Of a stretch of DNA of 64,000 nucleotides, positions 40,049 through 52,337 are shown piece by piece (the first letter of the stretch is position 1; every line of letters begins with the position of its first letter). The position numbers were made by a program, and so were the translations under genes. The notes under the pieces are model-generated. The model was not told the origin of the DNA. It saw only the letters and a program-made list of their open reading frames with translations, and made no database searches. The DNA comes from Phymatolithon calcareum (lineage: Eukaryota; Rhodophyta; Florideophyceae; Hapalidiales), in the NCBI GenBank assembly GCA_977006965.1, contig OZ345352.1, positions 3,968,001 through 4,032,000 on the forward strand, written 5' to 3'.

Positions 40049-40612
40049 GATTGTGATAGTGAGGTAGGCTTGGAGACTGCCTGCCTTGACAGACATGAAG
40101 AGTGCGGTTTTATTGGAAACATAAAACCGGAATTCTGGCGACTTAGCTTTCACTGCGTCCAACGGTCTAGCTCCCCCAGAGACGGCGAGCTGTGTCGCGC
40201 TTCTCCTTACTAGGGTTACCGGACACCGTCCTGTAACTCTAAGGAACATCCTCCCGGACAAGCACGGCTTGCCGGAGAACCAGATTGCCGTAGTTGTAGC
40301 TGTGCGATAGCTTGAATACTACTGCAAAAGACTATTCAGGGTGGGTGGGTGGTCAACAAAAAAACGCGGGCTGCCAACTCGAAAGGCTCTTCTGCCAACC
40401 TTCCGCAGAGAACTCCGATGTCACTCGAGTCCTTGTGAGAAACGGACAGCCGGTGTACCAAAGAGCTCCTTACGCTGTTCGATGCCTTACGCGCCGTTCA
40501 CGTCTAGGTTCATGCACGTTCCGAAGTGCGTGCCGCTGTGTGAACGCGTCTGCAAGCTTGCGATGTGTGTCCTGGAGATCAAGGTTTCTTCGTCGTCTGG
40601 CTTGATATAGGT
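40049..40612. repeat. Repeat R1, copy 2 (uninterrupted)
   Basis: About 565 bp from GTGATAGTGAGGTAGGCTTG to GGCTTGATATAGG. It is the reference for the interrupted copy at 13586-16085 and carries the empty L-A target at about 40354-40364. No coding capacity is recognised. Confidence 0.75.
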
Positions 40613-40960
40613 GTTAAAAGACAAGCGTTACGGCGGAGGAGCCTGTCCTCCGAGAAGTCAGTAGCAATCGCAGATGCTCTCGTGAGGCACCGAGCTCGCG
40701 CAGAACGTACCACAGACACAGGATGTAACCTTCCTCAATAAAAAGAGCTTAACTTCCCCCTCTCCCAGAGGTCCCTTTTTTCCCTTCGTCGCCCAATCAT
40801 TTTTCCCCCTACTTATGCTCTGTCAGGTCCCCGGCTGGAGCAGTTTTCCGCTGCGCGGAGTTTAGGACCGTTCGGGTCCGTTTTCAAGTTGTTACTACTG
40901 TACAAGCGAACAATCGCACCTGGGCGGAAGTAGCCCTTCGAGGGGCCCCCACACCTCCGA

Positions 40961-42754
40961 TGGGGGAGGCCGCGACAATGAATCGCGCCATAGATGGCGA
41001 AATAAAGGAGACGAACGATGAAGGTCCCTGGATCGTCAACCGCAGTCGTAGATTGACTCGGCAAGCATCGCGCCCGAATACGGCGGCGGTGCAAATATGG
41101 CAAAAAATAGCGAATTTATGAGAAACAGTTCCGGAACTGATGGGCCCTCTGGGGCAGATCAAGGAGAGACGCTGGCTGACGATAACGAGAACGTCGGAAA
41201 TGGTGCGTCGACCCGGCAAGCGGAGAAGGAATTAGAAAATGCCGAGGAGCATCTGATTTCGAAAACCGTCCGTCAGAAACAGACCCGACAGAAGTTTGTG
41301 AAAGTTCGCCACTTAGCAACGTGCCCGGACTGCAGCACGAAGGGCAGGATGAAGATTACTGGAGGAACAGCCAGGGCCCCACTGAAACTGATGTGCACAA
41401 AGTGTGGGCTCACGAAAAAGGGAAATGAAGTCTCACAACTCGTGAACATAATCGAGTGTTCTCCCCGAAGTGAAACACAGGTTCCCGAAGCAGTCACAGC
41501 TGCCAGGGAACCAAAACAGGGTCAAGAAGATATGGATAATACTATCTCTGAAATGTCAAAGAGACTGACAGAGATGGAATCCAGACTCACAGTGACCGTA
41601 AACCGTGTCACTGTCCTTTGAGGCACGGGTGCGGACCTTAGCTGAGGAGAACGCGATACTCTGAGCTAATAATAGGTAGCCCGAACCACCGCGAGGCGTT
41701 CTTGAGGAAGATGAAGACAACCCTGCTTCACCAGAAATGGAGTGGGAAGAGGAAAACCAAGCACGCGACAATGCTTCAGGCCTTCCAGCTAGTCGTGCCG
41801 AAAATCCTACCAGCGAATCAGAGCAAGAGCCAAACAGGAGGTCATATCTGCACGTTTTAAAGCAAAACACATCAGATGGCGCCCTTCTAAAAGAGGACAA
41901 AGAAAAGGTGACCCGTTTTGGATAACGCATGGCTGCATTCATGAGACCCAAAGGACAGGGCGCCCAAATTGCCGCTCTGTACATCAAGAATCTTCCCAGA
42001 GCAGAAAGAAATGAGATAGAAGAAGCCAACAGAGAGCTACTCTGGAAACATAATGTACTGCATATTTCATTCATAGGAAACTCCGTCATGGAGATCCTAG
42101 CCCAGAAAAAAGACGGACAAGCAATCAAGACACTAGTGAGATTCGCAAACCTTGTGTTGATGCCCCACTTCAATGTCTTCGATAATGCCGTGGGCAACAA
42201 GCGCATAGCCGATGTGCTTACAGTGCAAGCAACTGTAAGTTGTAAGCAGTGGTTCTAGGGTTTGCCCTTGGTGATCCTTCATGGTGTAACTACGCATCGA
42301 AACCTACGGTACTGTAATGACTGTAATACTATCTGTAAGGGCTTGCTGTAAATGCAAGCTGTAATGGCAATTTGAAGGGAGCTATTTGCGTAGTAGTATG
42401 ATAGTGCGTTGGACGCCACAGAAACCTTGCTAAACTGAGGAGCAGGGCTCGGCACTGCGAAAAAGCGGCAAACAACATCCAAGCTAAGAACTGGTACAGA
42501 AACTTTGCCAGAACGGCGGACAGGAAGATAACGGAGATGGACAGTGACCTAAGAATCCCTGCCCATTGGAAGCAATTCCCGCGCAGGCAGCTGGTTGCCC
42601 CTGGTTTTAGGAAAATTCTCCAGAGAGAAGAGAATCCACAGGAAGGAAACATAAATTCGGAGCATCCCGAACCGGCAAAGCATTTCCCACCCGCAGAGCA
42701 AGCCACCGAGATATCCACATATACTCCCGAAGGATCTAAGAAAAAGAAGGACTA
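40961..42754 (+). pseudogene. LINE L-B ORF1 (gag-like), broken
   Basis: In-frame pieces follow one another: M-N-R-A-I-D-G-E-I to about 41100, frame 41097-41621 with a zinc-ribbon pattern (C-P-D-C ... C-T-K-C-G) and a coiled-coil-like end, then 41737-41925, 41929-42258 (A-L-Y-I-K-N-L-P-R-A-E-R) and 42537-42755 (basic, K-K-K-K-D-stop). ORF1 proteins bind the element's RNA. Around 42225-42400 a stretch rich in CTGTAA motifs interrupts the reading. ORF2 starts six bases after the ORF1 stop. Confidence 0.6.
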
Positions 42755-42759
42755 AACCA

Positions 42760-45700
42760 ATGATCTTCAACAAAAAGTGGCGCATAGCTACGCTGACCGT
42801 CGGTGGATCTCCTGAAACACCGAAATACCTCGAGAAACTGGTCCGGAACCACAACGTCAACATTATTGGGATTACAGAAACCCATCTACATCCAGAAGGA
42901 AAATTTCGGGCGGACTACTGTGCTATCAATGCCCCCCGTACGCCCCCACAAAGAGGTCGAAACTCAGGAGGAGTGTCTCTCTTCTTTCGAAAATCTTGTG
43001 GCGTAAAAATCATATTCAAGCACCCAGAGAAAAACTTCCAGCTCATAATAGCAAAGATCGGGAAAATCAAGTGTGGGGTCGTCTACCTGTCTCCGAAATC
43101 TACCAAAGAAGAAACTGAGAAATGCCTAAGCATGATAAGAACACACGCAAGGGTAAGGCAATCCTTGCTGGTGATTGGAACGCCAGGCACGTTCGGTGGG
43201 ACAAGTTATCTAATAGAAGAGGTAACCAGCTCGTGCGTTGGTCGGACATGAAAAACTGGAGCATCTGCACAGGAGAACGACCTACGTTCCAAACAAAGAG
43301 CTACTCGAGTAATATTGACTACTTCGTAACCAAGGGTATGATAACATCAACTATTCGATAGCCGAAAATTGTCTGGACTGGTAGCACGCAACACAAACCA
43401 GTCATAACGTGTATATGAAACTCAGAGGAAATACTTGCTTTTCCACAGCGAAGGATGTTCTCGGTGAAGAACTGGAAAAAGGCTGAGTTCCAGAAAACAA
43501 TCGAAGAAGAGTACCGGAAGAAGCTCCCGGAAAAACTGGCGAAGTTAAAGAGCTGCAAAGACTCAAGAGGACTAAACAAGATATATAACGAGATCGTCGA
43601 TATATGGACAGAACCGTGGAGAGTTGATTACAAAAGGCCTCCCAGGTTCAAGTCCTTTTGGAACTCAAACTTGGATCACTTAACAACGAAGAGGAAAAAG
43701 TTGTACAAAAAAGCCCTAAGGACACAAGAGACCGAGAGGTGGGAAAAATATAAGAAATGCAAGAGACGAATTAGAAGGCTCGTGAATAAGAGGAAACGGT
43801 CATTATATCAAGAGTTCATCTCCGAACTTGAACAAAAAGATTCGGCAACCGCAATCTCACAATTGTCTAAAATGAAACGAATGAGGTCGCGGAGGACAAC
43901 GCGTAACAAGGCGTCGGGGAAACCACTGAACCACATGCTCTTCACGGCTCACGTCTCCACGACTTGCTCTGACAAGAACAATTGGAGCCAAGAAATATCC
44001 TCTTTCGCGTGCCCGCAGGAGATGAAGGAAGAGATTAGGGAAGCCCTAGCAAACGCACCTGAAAGAAAACGGCAGGTCTCGATGAGGTGAAAGCAGAGAT
44101 GCTCAAGACTAACGTGGCCCTCAACTCAGAGATCATATTCGAATTGTGGTCAGCTTGTGGCAGAGTCGGTGACATCCCATTGTTGTGGCGAAGGTCAGTG
44201 CTCGTAGCAATCAATAAGAAAGGGAATACGGAAGATCCCGGAAACTACGGGCCAATATCCCTCTTGAGTCAGACAAGGAAAGCTGTAGAATCAGCTCTCA
44301 ATACCCTACTTAGAAGACAATACTCAAACCATGAGTATCAACTCGGATTCCAGAGAGGCAAGAGTACGGAAACAGCAATAATTCGAGCAACGGAGCTTCA
44401 GCGGAAAGGGCATACGTGCATCGCAGTCCTCGACCTCAAAGCCGCATATGACACTGTACCTAGAAAACTGCTTCAGGAACGGATGAGACTGGTCTTACCT
44501 AAGGCCATCAGCGACATATGTGAAGCATTCCTATTGCCCTCCTGGATCCACACGGCGGGAAACAGTAACAAGAACTGGTTCATAGTGGACAGAGGCGGCC
44601 CCCAAGGGTCACCGCTCAGCCCAACTCTTTATAACATATTTATGGATGAGTTCGCGGAGCGCATAAGCGCTGTTCCGAACGGGGTAGCAAACATATCTGC
44701 AGTTCTATTTGCAGACGATGTGATCCTGCTGGCGAAAACCCCGCACACGCTGCAGCTCCTGCTCGATATTTCAACAAAATGGGCCGAAGAGAGAGGAATG
44801 AAGTGGAACACCAAAAAAGGTATGAGCAAGGTGCTGGAGTCGATCGAGACAAAGAACCACACATTCCGTCTAGCGTACCAGACCCTTTCGCAGGTACCTG
44901 AAGTTTAATACCTCGGGATATCTCTAGGACCAACCGGAATTTCGGTCTCAAGCACAATCAGGCGAATAAAAAACGCCAAAGCAGCGGTATACCAACTGAA
45001 ACCACTTGGGGTATCCATTCGGGGTATAAATATCCTGAAATCCATACGTATCTACAAGTAGTTGATCCAACCAAGGTGGGAATACGCTATCCATCTCACA
45101 CCGTAGACTTCAGAAGTGCAAGAAGCTATCAAAGAAATAGAAAGAACATTCTTCTTCCAAGTATTCGGTGGTACGGCAAGTGGAAGGATCGAGCGGCTCC
45201 GGCTTATGTGCAGGATCCAACCACCAGAACACAGGAGAGAAATATTAGCGCTGAGGATGCTGCTACGAGGAAAGGCAAGGCAGTCGACTATCCTATCAAA
45301 GTGAAGGGAAGAGCGAAACTTTAAAGAACTAAAGTGGGCAAGTCGCGATATTGCCGCGAGGCTGTAACAAGAACAGTTCGCGGCCCCCTTCAAATATATG
45401 CAGGAAGGGAAATCTCCAGGCCAACTCCGACGAAATACTGTTCGCAAAAGAAGTCACGAGGCTCGAAGCAAGAAGAAGGAGGAAAATACCGTACCTCAAA
45501 CCGGATGAAATCCCGGCCATCCTCAGGTTTACCAAGGTGAGACATCGACAGCTGGCCATAAAATACGCAAGCGGAAGGTTCCCTCAAGTGAGCACGACGC
45601 TATTATCGAATACATTCGGAACAGTAGCAGAGCGCCATCTGGAGACCATACGTATGAACCTAACAAAGTATGAACTGGACTCTTGAGAAATGATAAGAAC

Positions 45701-45779
45701 GGAAAAGGCATTAGACTCCATACTACTCTACAGCGTCACCATAATTGACAATATGGAAAACGACGAGTCCCTGTATTAG
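42760..45779 (+). pseudogene. LINE L-B ORF2 (endonuclease + reverse transcriptase), broken
   Basis: The endonuclease part has I-G-I-T-E-T-H-L, S-G-G-V-S-L-F-F and, after a frameshift, A-G-D-W-N-A-R-H. The RT part (44087-44908) has Y-G-P-I-S-L-L-S-Q, L-G-F-Q-R-G-K-S-T-E, V-L-D-L-K-A-A-Y-D-T-V, P-Q-G-S-P-L-S-P-T-L-Y and the catalytic F-A-D-D-V-I-L-L-A. A stop at about 44906 (TAA where the 20.6-kb copy has TCA) and later frameshifts break the C-terminal region. No RNase H domain was seen. Confidence 0.88.
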
Positions 45780-45890
45780 GGACCAGGCGATATACTAGAA
45801 TGAACAAGTTACGAAAAGCTGGTCCCGTACAGTCTTAGGAGTGTTAATGAGGGCTTTCAAATAAACAACTAAACAGTTGCAAAAAAAGTT

Positions 45891-46785
45891 TTTCCCTGCT
45901 CGGCAGGTGCCAGATTAATTGTCACTATTCGCTCATTCCTCGCTTGTTTCCTGCCACAGGAGCCTACTCACCTTGTATTTCCGGTTGCCACACGAGGCGC
46001 ATAAAAACATAATCATAATATTCTACTCATGCCAGTCGAACAATCCCTTTTCGACTTCACACATTCAACAATAGTGTCTATGTGACGGGAATTTTCCCTC
46101 AATTGAGGGAATGAGAATCAATTATTTTTGCCAAGGAAAGCTACTCATTAATGGGCTCATCAAAGGCATCAAGCTCATGGATGTGTTCAGCATGCTTAGC
46201 AAAACAGTTTCTTCCTGCTGAAGTGCCACATATGTTGATTTTGGCACCAGAAAGTCTACTACATGATGAGAACACGACGGTTAATTCCTTGACTTGTCAG
46301 ACTCTGGAGTTGCTTTGAACAGCTAGAGTAGTCATCATGCCACCTGTGCCTTACTTTACCATTTTCGGAGGAGTTATGTGGGTTTCAACACCGCCCTTAG
46401 GGCAAATATACCTTTTGGAGTACTGAACATCGATTATTATTGCGCGAGGCAGAGTGAATCCCGGAGGACAAGGCGCCTTGTACAAGAGTATAGGGTCAAA
46501 AGACGGCGCTGTACAATTGTACTATGGGCAATTTCACCTTCCAAAGCGTTTTGCTTCTCGCCCTCTGCCGTGGTACCCAGATTAAGATACAGCAATATCT
46601 CACTTTTTCCTTAGTCTGAATTCTGTAACTCGCAACCTTTTTCCGTTTTACGGCAGATGGCGCTGTCCTGAAGGAGGCCATTTTCAATCCAATGGCCTCC
46701 GTTGCTTTACCAAGAGATATGAACTTGGCAAAACAAAACCAGGTCTAACAGAGGCACATTAGGTTTTTTGTGATCATTTTAATGA
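45891..46785. other. 0.9 kb without a recognised gene
   Basis: Short frames only. It could include decayed parts of the piggyBac-like element that follows. Confidence 0.4.
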
Positions 46786-47819
46786 TCAGAAAAAACTCAT
46801 TTTAGCATCGATAAAATCCTGAACGAGCGCCCACCGGTCCTGTACGGAAGGCATAGTGCCATGTTCACTTGATTGCACGGTGAATGTGACGCACCGGAGG
46901 TACTCGGAGAACCTGGCTCTGGTCATCTCACTGTTTGAAAATGAAGGAGTGAAGATATACTTGTTCCCCATAGAAAACTTCCAAAAATCTCTTTGCGCCA
47001 ACCTCATGAGGACGAGTATTCCGAAAATCTTAGCCTCCGTTCTTCCTATTCGTTTCAGCTTAGCCGATATCCATGCAACAATTGTTCACAGCTGGACTCG
47101 GCGGAACATCATCATGAAGGAATCCTACGATGTGTGGAACCCGATGCCACCGTTCTCGAATTTAACATCTCTATTTATAGTGCGAACTTTCCAGAACTGT
47201 CGCGGAATTCTTCCTCCAATTGGACATAGAACCTGGCGCTCGAACCATGGCACTCCATGAACAAAAGCGATTGGCGCGTAATGAAATCAAGCTCTTCTTG
47301 CGAGGCTTGGTCCCAATAACCTTGCAGGGCGTAGGCGAGAGAGCGCGGTATAGGGCGTTTAGAGCTTCTCTTGCTTGCGTTGAGGTTTTTGTGTCCTTCT
47401 GGTGTGCTTGTGGCTGGCATTGGAACCGAGAACTCGGCGTTTGGCGAAGAAGATGTTCGACTGCGAGTACTGTAAGCCGGCGTTCGAGGTACAGAATTTT
47501 GCCTGCTGGGACGCGATACAACCGTTCGAGAGGAACGTGAGTCTTCGATTGCCTTCCCTGCCTTGACGTTAATAATCTTGACAGTCTTAATCTTAGTCTT
47601 CTGGATCTGTTTCTGAACAAGAACCCATTTCACGCGAAGGGACGTGCTCGATCGACCCTTGATATCATCGACGAGTCCCTCTTGAACGGTGCTGTTCACC
47701 TTTTTTGACTTGGAAATCGCTCCGTATAGTCGGTAGCACTCTGCTAGACTTTTCAGCGAGGTTGCTTTGGTGTGTACGGCTGCACCGACCACTCGGCGCG
47801 GATCTTTTTCTCGAGGCAT
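46786..47819 (-). mobile_element. Possible piggyBac-like transposase remnant
   Basis: The minus-strand frame 47175-47819 (214 residues) is basic and Ser-rich at its start and ends F-I-T-R-Q-S-L-L-F-M-E-C-H. After a frameshift 46786-47007 gives M-T-R-A-R-F-S-E-Y-L-R-C-V-T-F-T ... D-R-W-A-L-V-Q-D-F-I-D-A, reminiscent of the region before the catalytic core in piggyBac-type DDE transposases (I-T-R-x-R-F, then D-K/R and a short helix). The catalytic core itself is not found. It could instead be a host gene of unknown function. Confidence 0.35.
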
Positions 47820-48029
47820 GGCAGATGTCTTTTTTCGTGCGTGATCAGCGGATTTTCGTTCCTACCGTCGAACGACGCGGTTTTAAGGTAGTAAAAGGTG
47901 TACTCACCACAAAGAACAAAAGCCCACCTTTCCGAATCTGGCGCTAAAAAACTGTTCCGCATTCTTTCTATAAACCTTTTTGAGGTTTTAAATCCACCCT
48001 CAATTGATGGTGTTCGTCACATAGACAAT

Positions 48030-48609
48030 AGGGACTTCAGTCGGCGAGGCTCGGACTCTGAAGCAGTTCCTGACTGTGCGCTCCGGTGAGACTGTCGCGC
48101 AAGATTCCGACTCTGCACTGCGTGGCGCCGCGTTTTCAACCGCCGCCGGGTGCGCGCGTTTGTGAATGTGACGCACAGAGTCTCGTCCTGTCGCAGCGCG
48201 GCGCCGCAACCCGATGAGAGGGTCGCATGGAAAGCATCCGGAAGACGTCCTTGGCCCGGTCGTTACGCGCCTAACGGTTCTTCCAAGCGGCCACCGGTTG
48301 CGGCGCCCATGCGCTGTCGGGTGACTAAGGTTGGCGTGGGAGCGTCTTAGCGCATGTCGGCTTCTCGAATGCCGCTGGTTGCGGCTCGAGGCGGTGTCGA
48401 ACGAATAGGCTCGGCACAGGAATCCTTCGTGCGGCGCGGCTCCGAGACAGTCATTGGTGATGCCGATCAGCGCCCGAATGTCATCGAGTGTGGTCGATTT
48501 CCGGCTGCCACCGGATGTGGCGCCGAGACAGAACAAAGGGTATCGATCCATGCGGGCCATCGGCGGTAGCTGTTTTGTAGAGGCGTGTATGCCATCATCG
48601 GTGGTCTGC
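48030..48609. repeat. Repeat R2, copy 2
   Basis: It matches 16090-16700 and ends in the same GTGTATGCCATCATCGGTGG-TCTGC, then is interrupted by the insertion at 48610. Confidence 0.7.
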
Positions 48610-49404
48610 TGTCGGTAAAAATCAGAAACTTAGAATAGCAACTTGTTTCCAACTGGCGAAAGTTGCCCCCACTCGGCTGAGTAAGGATTTTTGTTGAGAA
48701 ACTGGTTGGTAATTTCTCCTTTATTGCTTGCTTAACTTTTTCTACTCGGGCAGACCTAGTGTCCGCTTATATGCTACTTTAAACAATATCATACTGCGGA
48801 ACAAAACCTGTCTAAAAGCTTCCCCAGATGTTTCTAGTAACATCGAAAAGGTTCTAGAAACCACTATGTAAAAACTCTAGAAGTCACTAAGTAAATTCTA
48901 GAAACTACAGGAATAATCCTTCGGCTTTATTTGGACAGGATCAGCCTTCAAGGATCGAGACATTAATCTATTTAACTAGTTTAAACTATAGTCCAGTAGT
49001 ATCCTAACAACTGTACAAATTGATCTAAAGTACTCTGCATACTGTATTAGAGTTGTGTACTAGAGTGTAACCCATTTGGTGTTATGTACACTTCTTATTT
49101 AAGTACAATTGTTATAAACAACCCAAACTGATAGTATTATCATAGTATAAAAGTATAAAGGATATTAAAAGTATGCTTTGCACATGTCCTATATTCGGAA
49201 AGTGGGACATAAGAAAGATACATAGAAGTAAAGAAAATATAATATTGGAATCCGTAACTGTTCATATCACGAGATAAACACGAGCTTCTGTTTAAAAGAA
49301 ACTCCATATGTACATACAAATATTAGAAATACAATAATAGGGTTTTAGACTAACAACCGATAGTTATAGAGAAGTAACTATTCAAATTTTGAACAAGAGT
49401 CTAC
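48610..49404. mobile_element. 795-bp AT-rich insertion, possible solo LTR
   Basis: In R2 copy 1, GGTCTGC is followed at once by ACGCAGTGTATGATCTCAAG. Here the same junction is opened by 795 bp that begins TGTCGGTAAAA and ends GAACAAGAGTCTAC, after which ACGCGGTGTATGATCTCAAG resumes. GTCTGC before and GTCTAC at the end look like a 6-bp duplication with one mismatch. There is no coding frame and no inverted repeat. AT-rich non-coding sequence with a TG start suggests an LTR left by an LTR retrotransposon, but no clear CA end fits the duplication. Confidence 0.5.
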
Positions 49405-49735
49405 ACGCGGTGTATGATCTCAAGAGGTAGGGGAAATTTTATCTTTTTATTTTACAAGCCCTCAACCAGGGAACATTCCCCTGCCTCAACGCCAGATTTA
49501 CCGACAACAGAGCAGCTTGGGTCTCAGTAACTTCTCTGTGTAACAATTACGTTCCCAACTCGCAATTGCTTCACTCGTATCCATCTTCTCCAACGCTAGT
49601 ATCCATCACTTGCTACGTTCTTCTCATCTCAAGAGGTAGGTGATGGCAGGATTGAGGTGGGCAAATCTGAGAAGATCGCCACACCTCCGTACTGTCTCTT
49701 GGGTTGGTGCTCCGACAAAGGGTGTTCTTCGAAAA
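49405..49735 (-). mobile_element. LINE L-C fragment
   Basis: The 3' end (TTTTTATTTTACAAGCCCTC) and an internal block at 49627-49735 (CTCAAGAGGTAGGTGATGGC) match 16741 onwards and 17221-17330. The sequence between is deleted relative to that copy. Confidence 0.65.
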
Positions 49736-51900
49736 AGGTATTTATTTTGAAAGCACCCAAGACCTCACTGTGAGTAACGGGGTAGCTTCTGAATTACTTC
49801 TAACTTACGGCATTCTATTTTCGTAACATTTCAATGATTCGAGTTTCTCTCCATATGAGAGTTCGAGTTAGTCTTTTGCATTCATATTCAGTCTCTTTGT
49901 CCATCATCTTAGACCCGAGTATGCGTTGGAGTGCAATAAGCTCAATTTCACCACTGGGTCCGAAATACTCACCGAGGATTGATTTCCTCCACAACGGAGC
50001 TCTGTTAAAAATCAGTCTTAAGCATCTTAGCCTTTTCGTCCTGTCCCTTATTTGTAACACTACTGGCAACTTCTTATGCTCGTTTATCAGGATTTTCACT
50101 GAGCGGTCCTCTTCGCATTTTTGCCCCACTTGGATTGTGTCGTGCAGTGGCTTTCGAAGTCCCGAGGAAGGAGGCTGACGGCAGAGAAAAATTGTCAAGA
50201 TTTTCCCTTAAGAAATTTTACCCAGATGACTCACTGAACGAGTACTTATCCAGAACGAGAGCAGAGAATGTGCGGCTCTTAGCAAGGGAGCGGAACGAAT
50301 GGCTACAAACAGATGATACGAACTTAAACAAAGAAATATAACCCAGAGTAATCAGAAAAACAGCAAACCCTCCAGAGTGGAAGCAGGTCGAGACATATGC
50401 GGCATGACCATCACACGGGCTGACAGTTGAACATCACAACAGATTGCATCTTCTAATCTCCGCTTCTTTAACACTTTACCTTCTTCTGCTTGTTTCAATG
50501 CTTTGCTGAGATGCTCCTCGTTTCTGAGAGAGTTAATGTCCTTCGATACTTCTGCCATATCCTTCTGTCTTCGTCGGTATTCTTCTGCCTGTTCCAGGTA
50601 CGTTTTCCGTTTTAACAGGCTTAAAGCAAACCTTTCCGCTTGGTGATTCCTCCTCACCTCCAGACCGACAGAGCACTCTCATTCGATTTTTTCGATGCTC
50701 CGCATATTTCCCGAAGACATACTTGTCAAAAAGACCTTCTGCTACCTCAATTGCTGATAGCAACTGCTTCGTCATCAGAGTCAGATGACTTAATTATTCC
50801 CACTTGGGGAGAATCAACGACTTGAAAATCCTGATGCATATTTCAGAGTGGAATTCACTGACATTAACGCCACTCTGCCTAAGCATGTGGATGCATCCAA
50901 CCGCATTCCGCACTGTCGACATTGCTGTATCGTCTGTAACTCCAATGTTGTTCATGCTAATGCCCAGGTAGGAAAGTCTCCACGCTTGGTGTAGCTATTT
51001 TCTGGCAAGCATGAACTTTTGCCTAGGTAACCCCTTGTACTTAAGCACTTCGATCTCTCCTGGCATTGTGTTCCATGTCATAGAATTTTCGTCTGCCCAC
51101 TCCGTGGCTATTTACAGTAGTCTTCGTAATCTTTTCGAATTTTTGGCCTGTAGAAGCACATCGTTCGCAAATAACTGAACTGGCTCTTCGCGGACAGTTT
51201 ATACAACTGTTCCAGGGGCTTCGATAAACTTATCCATGAATATTTTATAGAGGCACGGGCTTAATGGGGCCCCTTGTGGAACACCTCTGTCGATAATGCA
51301 CCATGTTTTTGATTCGTCCCCTGTGGATGTGACCCACGACGGCTTCAGTAAGTAGGCTATCATCCGAGTAATGTGCATCGGCAATTTGGTGGTCAGACGC
51401 TCCATGAGGATGTCCCTTGGGACACTATCACAGGCTGCAGATAGGTCGAGAACTGCAACATAAGGATGTCCACTTCTCATAGTATTGTTTGTCTGGAGTA
51501 TGGCCAGATACGTGCTCTTATCTCTCCGGAAACAAAGTTGTGCCTTGTTGAAGCGGTAGTGATCTCTAATGTAAGAGTCGAGTGCTGAGTCGACAATCTT
51601 CCTGGCTTGGCTTAGTAAGGAAATGGGTCGGTAGTTTGCCGCAATGTGCGCTCTTTCTTGTATAAGGGAATAAGTGTTGCTTGTCTCCACTGGCGTGGGA
51701 GGCATTTTCAGTCGGCCGCATGTCTCCCATATAGCCAATATCAGGTCGAAGCATACTTCCTTGTTAGCATGTAGCATCTCAACCGCTACACCGTCTGGAC
51801 CAATCACCTTCCCTTTTCGGGCCCTATTCAAAAGCTGTTTGCAGATGCCTCCTCATTGCTCTCACATTCTAGTCTTTTTCAGCTTTGCATACATTTGAGA
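49736..51900 (-). mobile_element. LINE L-A with RT domain, decayed
   Basis: Minus strand. 51199-51831 is the RT core: G-K-V-I-G-P-D-G-V-A-V-E-M-L, N-Y-R-P-I-S-L-L-S-Q-A-R-K, V-A-V-L-D-L-S-A-A-C-D-S-V-P-R and V-P-Q-G-A-P-L-S-P-C-L-Y-K. The next block reads F-A-N-D-V-L-L, in which the second catalytic Asp region is damaged. The post-RT region follows in pieces (50352-50775) and the C-terminus is at 49815-50198 (P-L-W-R-K-S-I-L-G-E-Y-F-G, E-Y-E-C-K-R-L-T-R-T-L). About 270 bp at 50180-50450 do not belong to the LINE. Confidence 0.78.
50180..50450 (+). other. Foreign segment inside L-A, plus-strand coding-like piece
   Basis: Relative to the L-A copy at 15351-15840, the coding sequence is interrupted after K-K-R-R-L-E-D-A-I. 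On the plus strand the segment reads F-S-L-K-K-F-Y-P-D-D-S-L-N-E-Y-L-S-R-T-R-A-E and ends in a stop at 50341. The family is not recognised. Confidence 0.4.
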
Positions 51901-52337
51901 TGTTGGCAGAGAATTTGTTTGGATGCACCGGAGCTCCTGCAACAACGTTACCAAATGTGAAATAAGATCATACTTTCGACTATTTTCTACACGTGTGCAA
52001 TTCATCATACTTCAGGAGCACCTCTGGTGAGCACTGCTGTAGCCACGGAACTGGAATTAAAACCAAAGTGCACTGTGTACAATGCACTATGCACTGCAAC
52101 GGGACCACTGAAGTGCCCAGTTACTTTCAAACTGTCTGGTTTAATAGGTACCAGAACTGCACTATCTCGATTTAGCTCAAACCAGTGATTCTTTGCCAGT
52201 AAGATCGTACATGCTCGTTTCAGTTCGCAATATTATCACGGAAATGGGCTCAATCTCACCACCATCCCGCACGATTTTCTCAGGTTCTCCTCTTTTTCCT
52301 CCTCTCTGGTGCATGAATAAATCCTGCGCGGCCGAAA

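Larger units (their letters stand above)
40830..45890 (+). mobile_element. Near full-length LINE L-B (ORF1 + ORF2), inactive
   Basis: About 5 kb holding ORF1 (about 40961-42754), ORF2 (42760-45779) and a 3' UTR ending AAATAAACAACTAAACAGTT and a short A-run. ORF2 order is APE-type endonuclease, linker, reverse transcriptase, C-terminal region, as in endonuclease-bearing non-LTR elements. The 5' limit is approximate and I could not find a convincing target duplication. Several frameshifts and stops make it non-autonomous. Confidence 0.85.
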
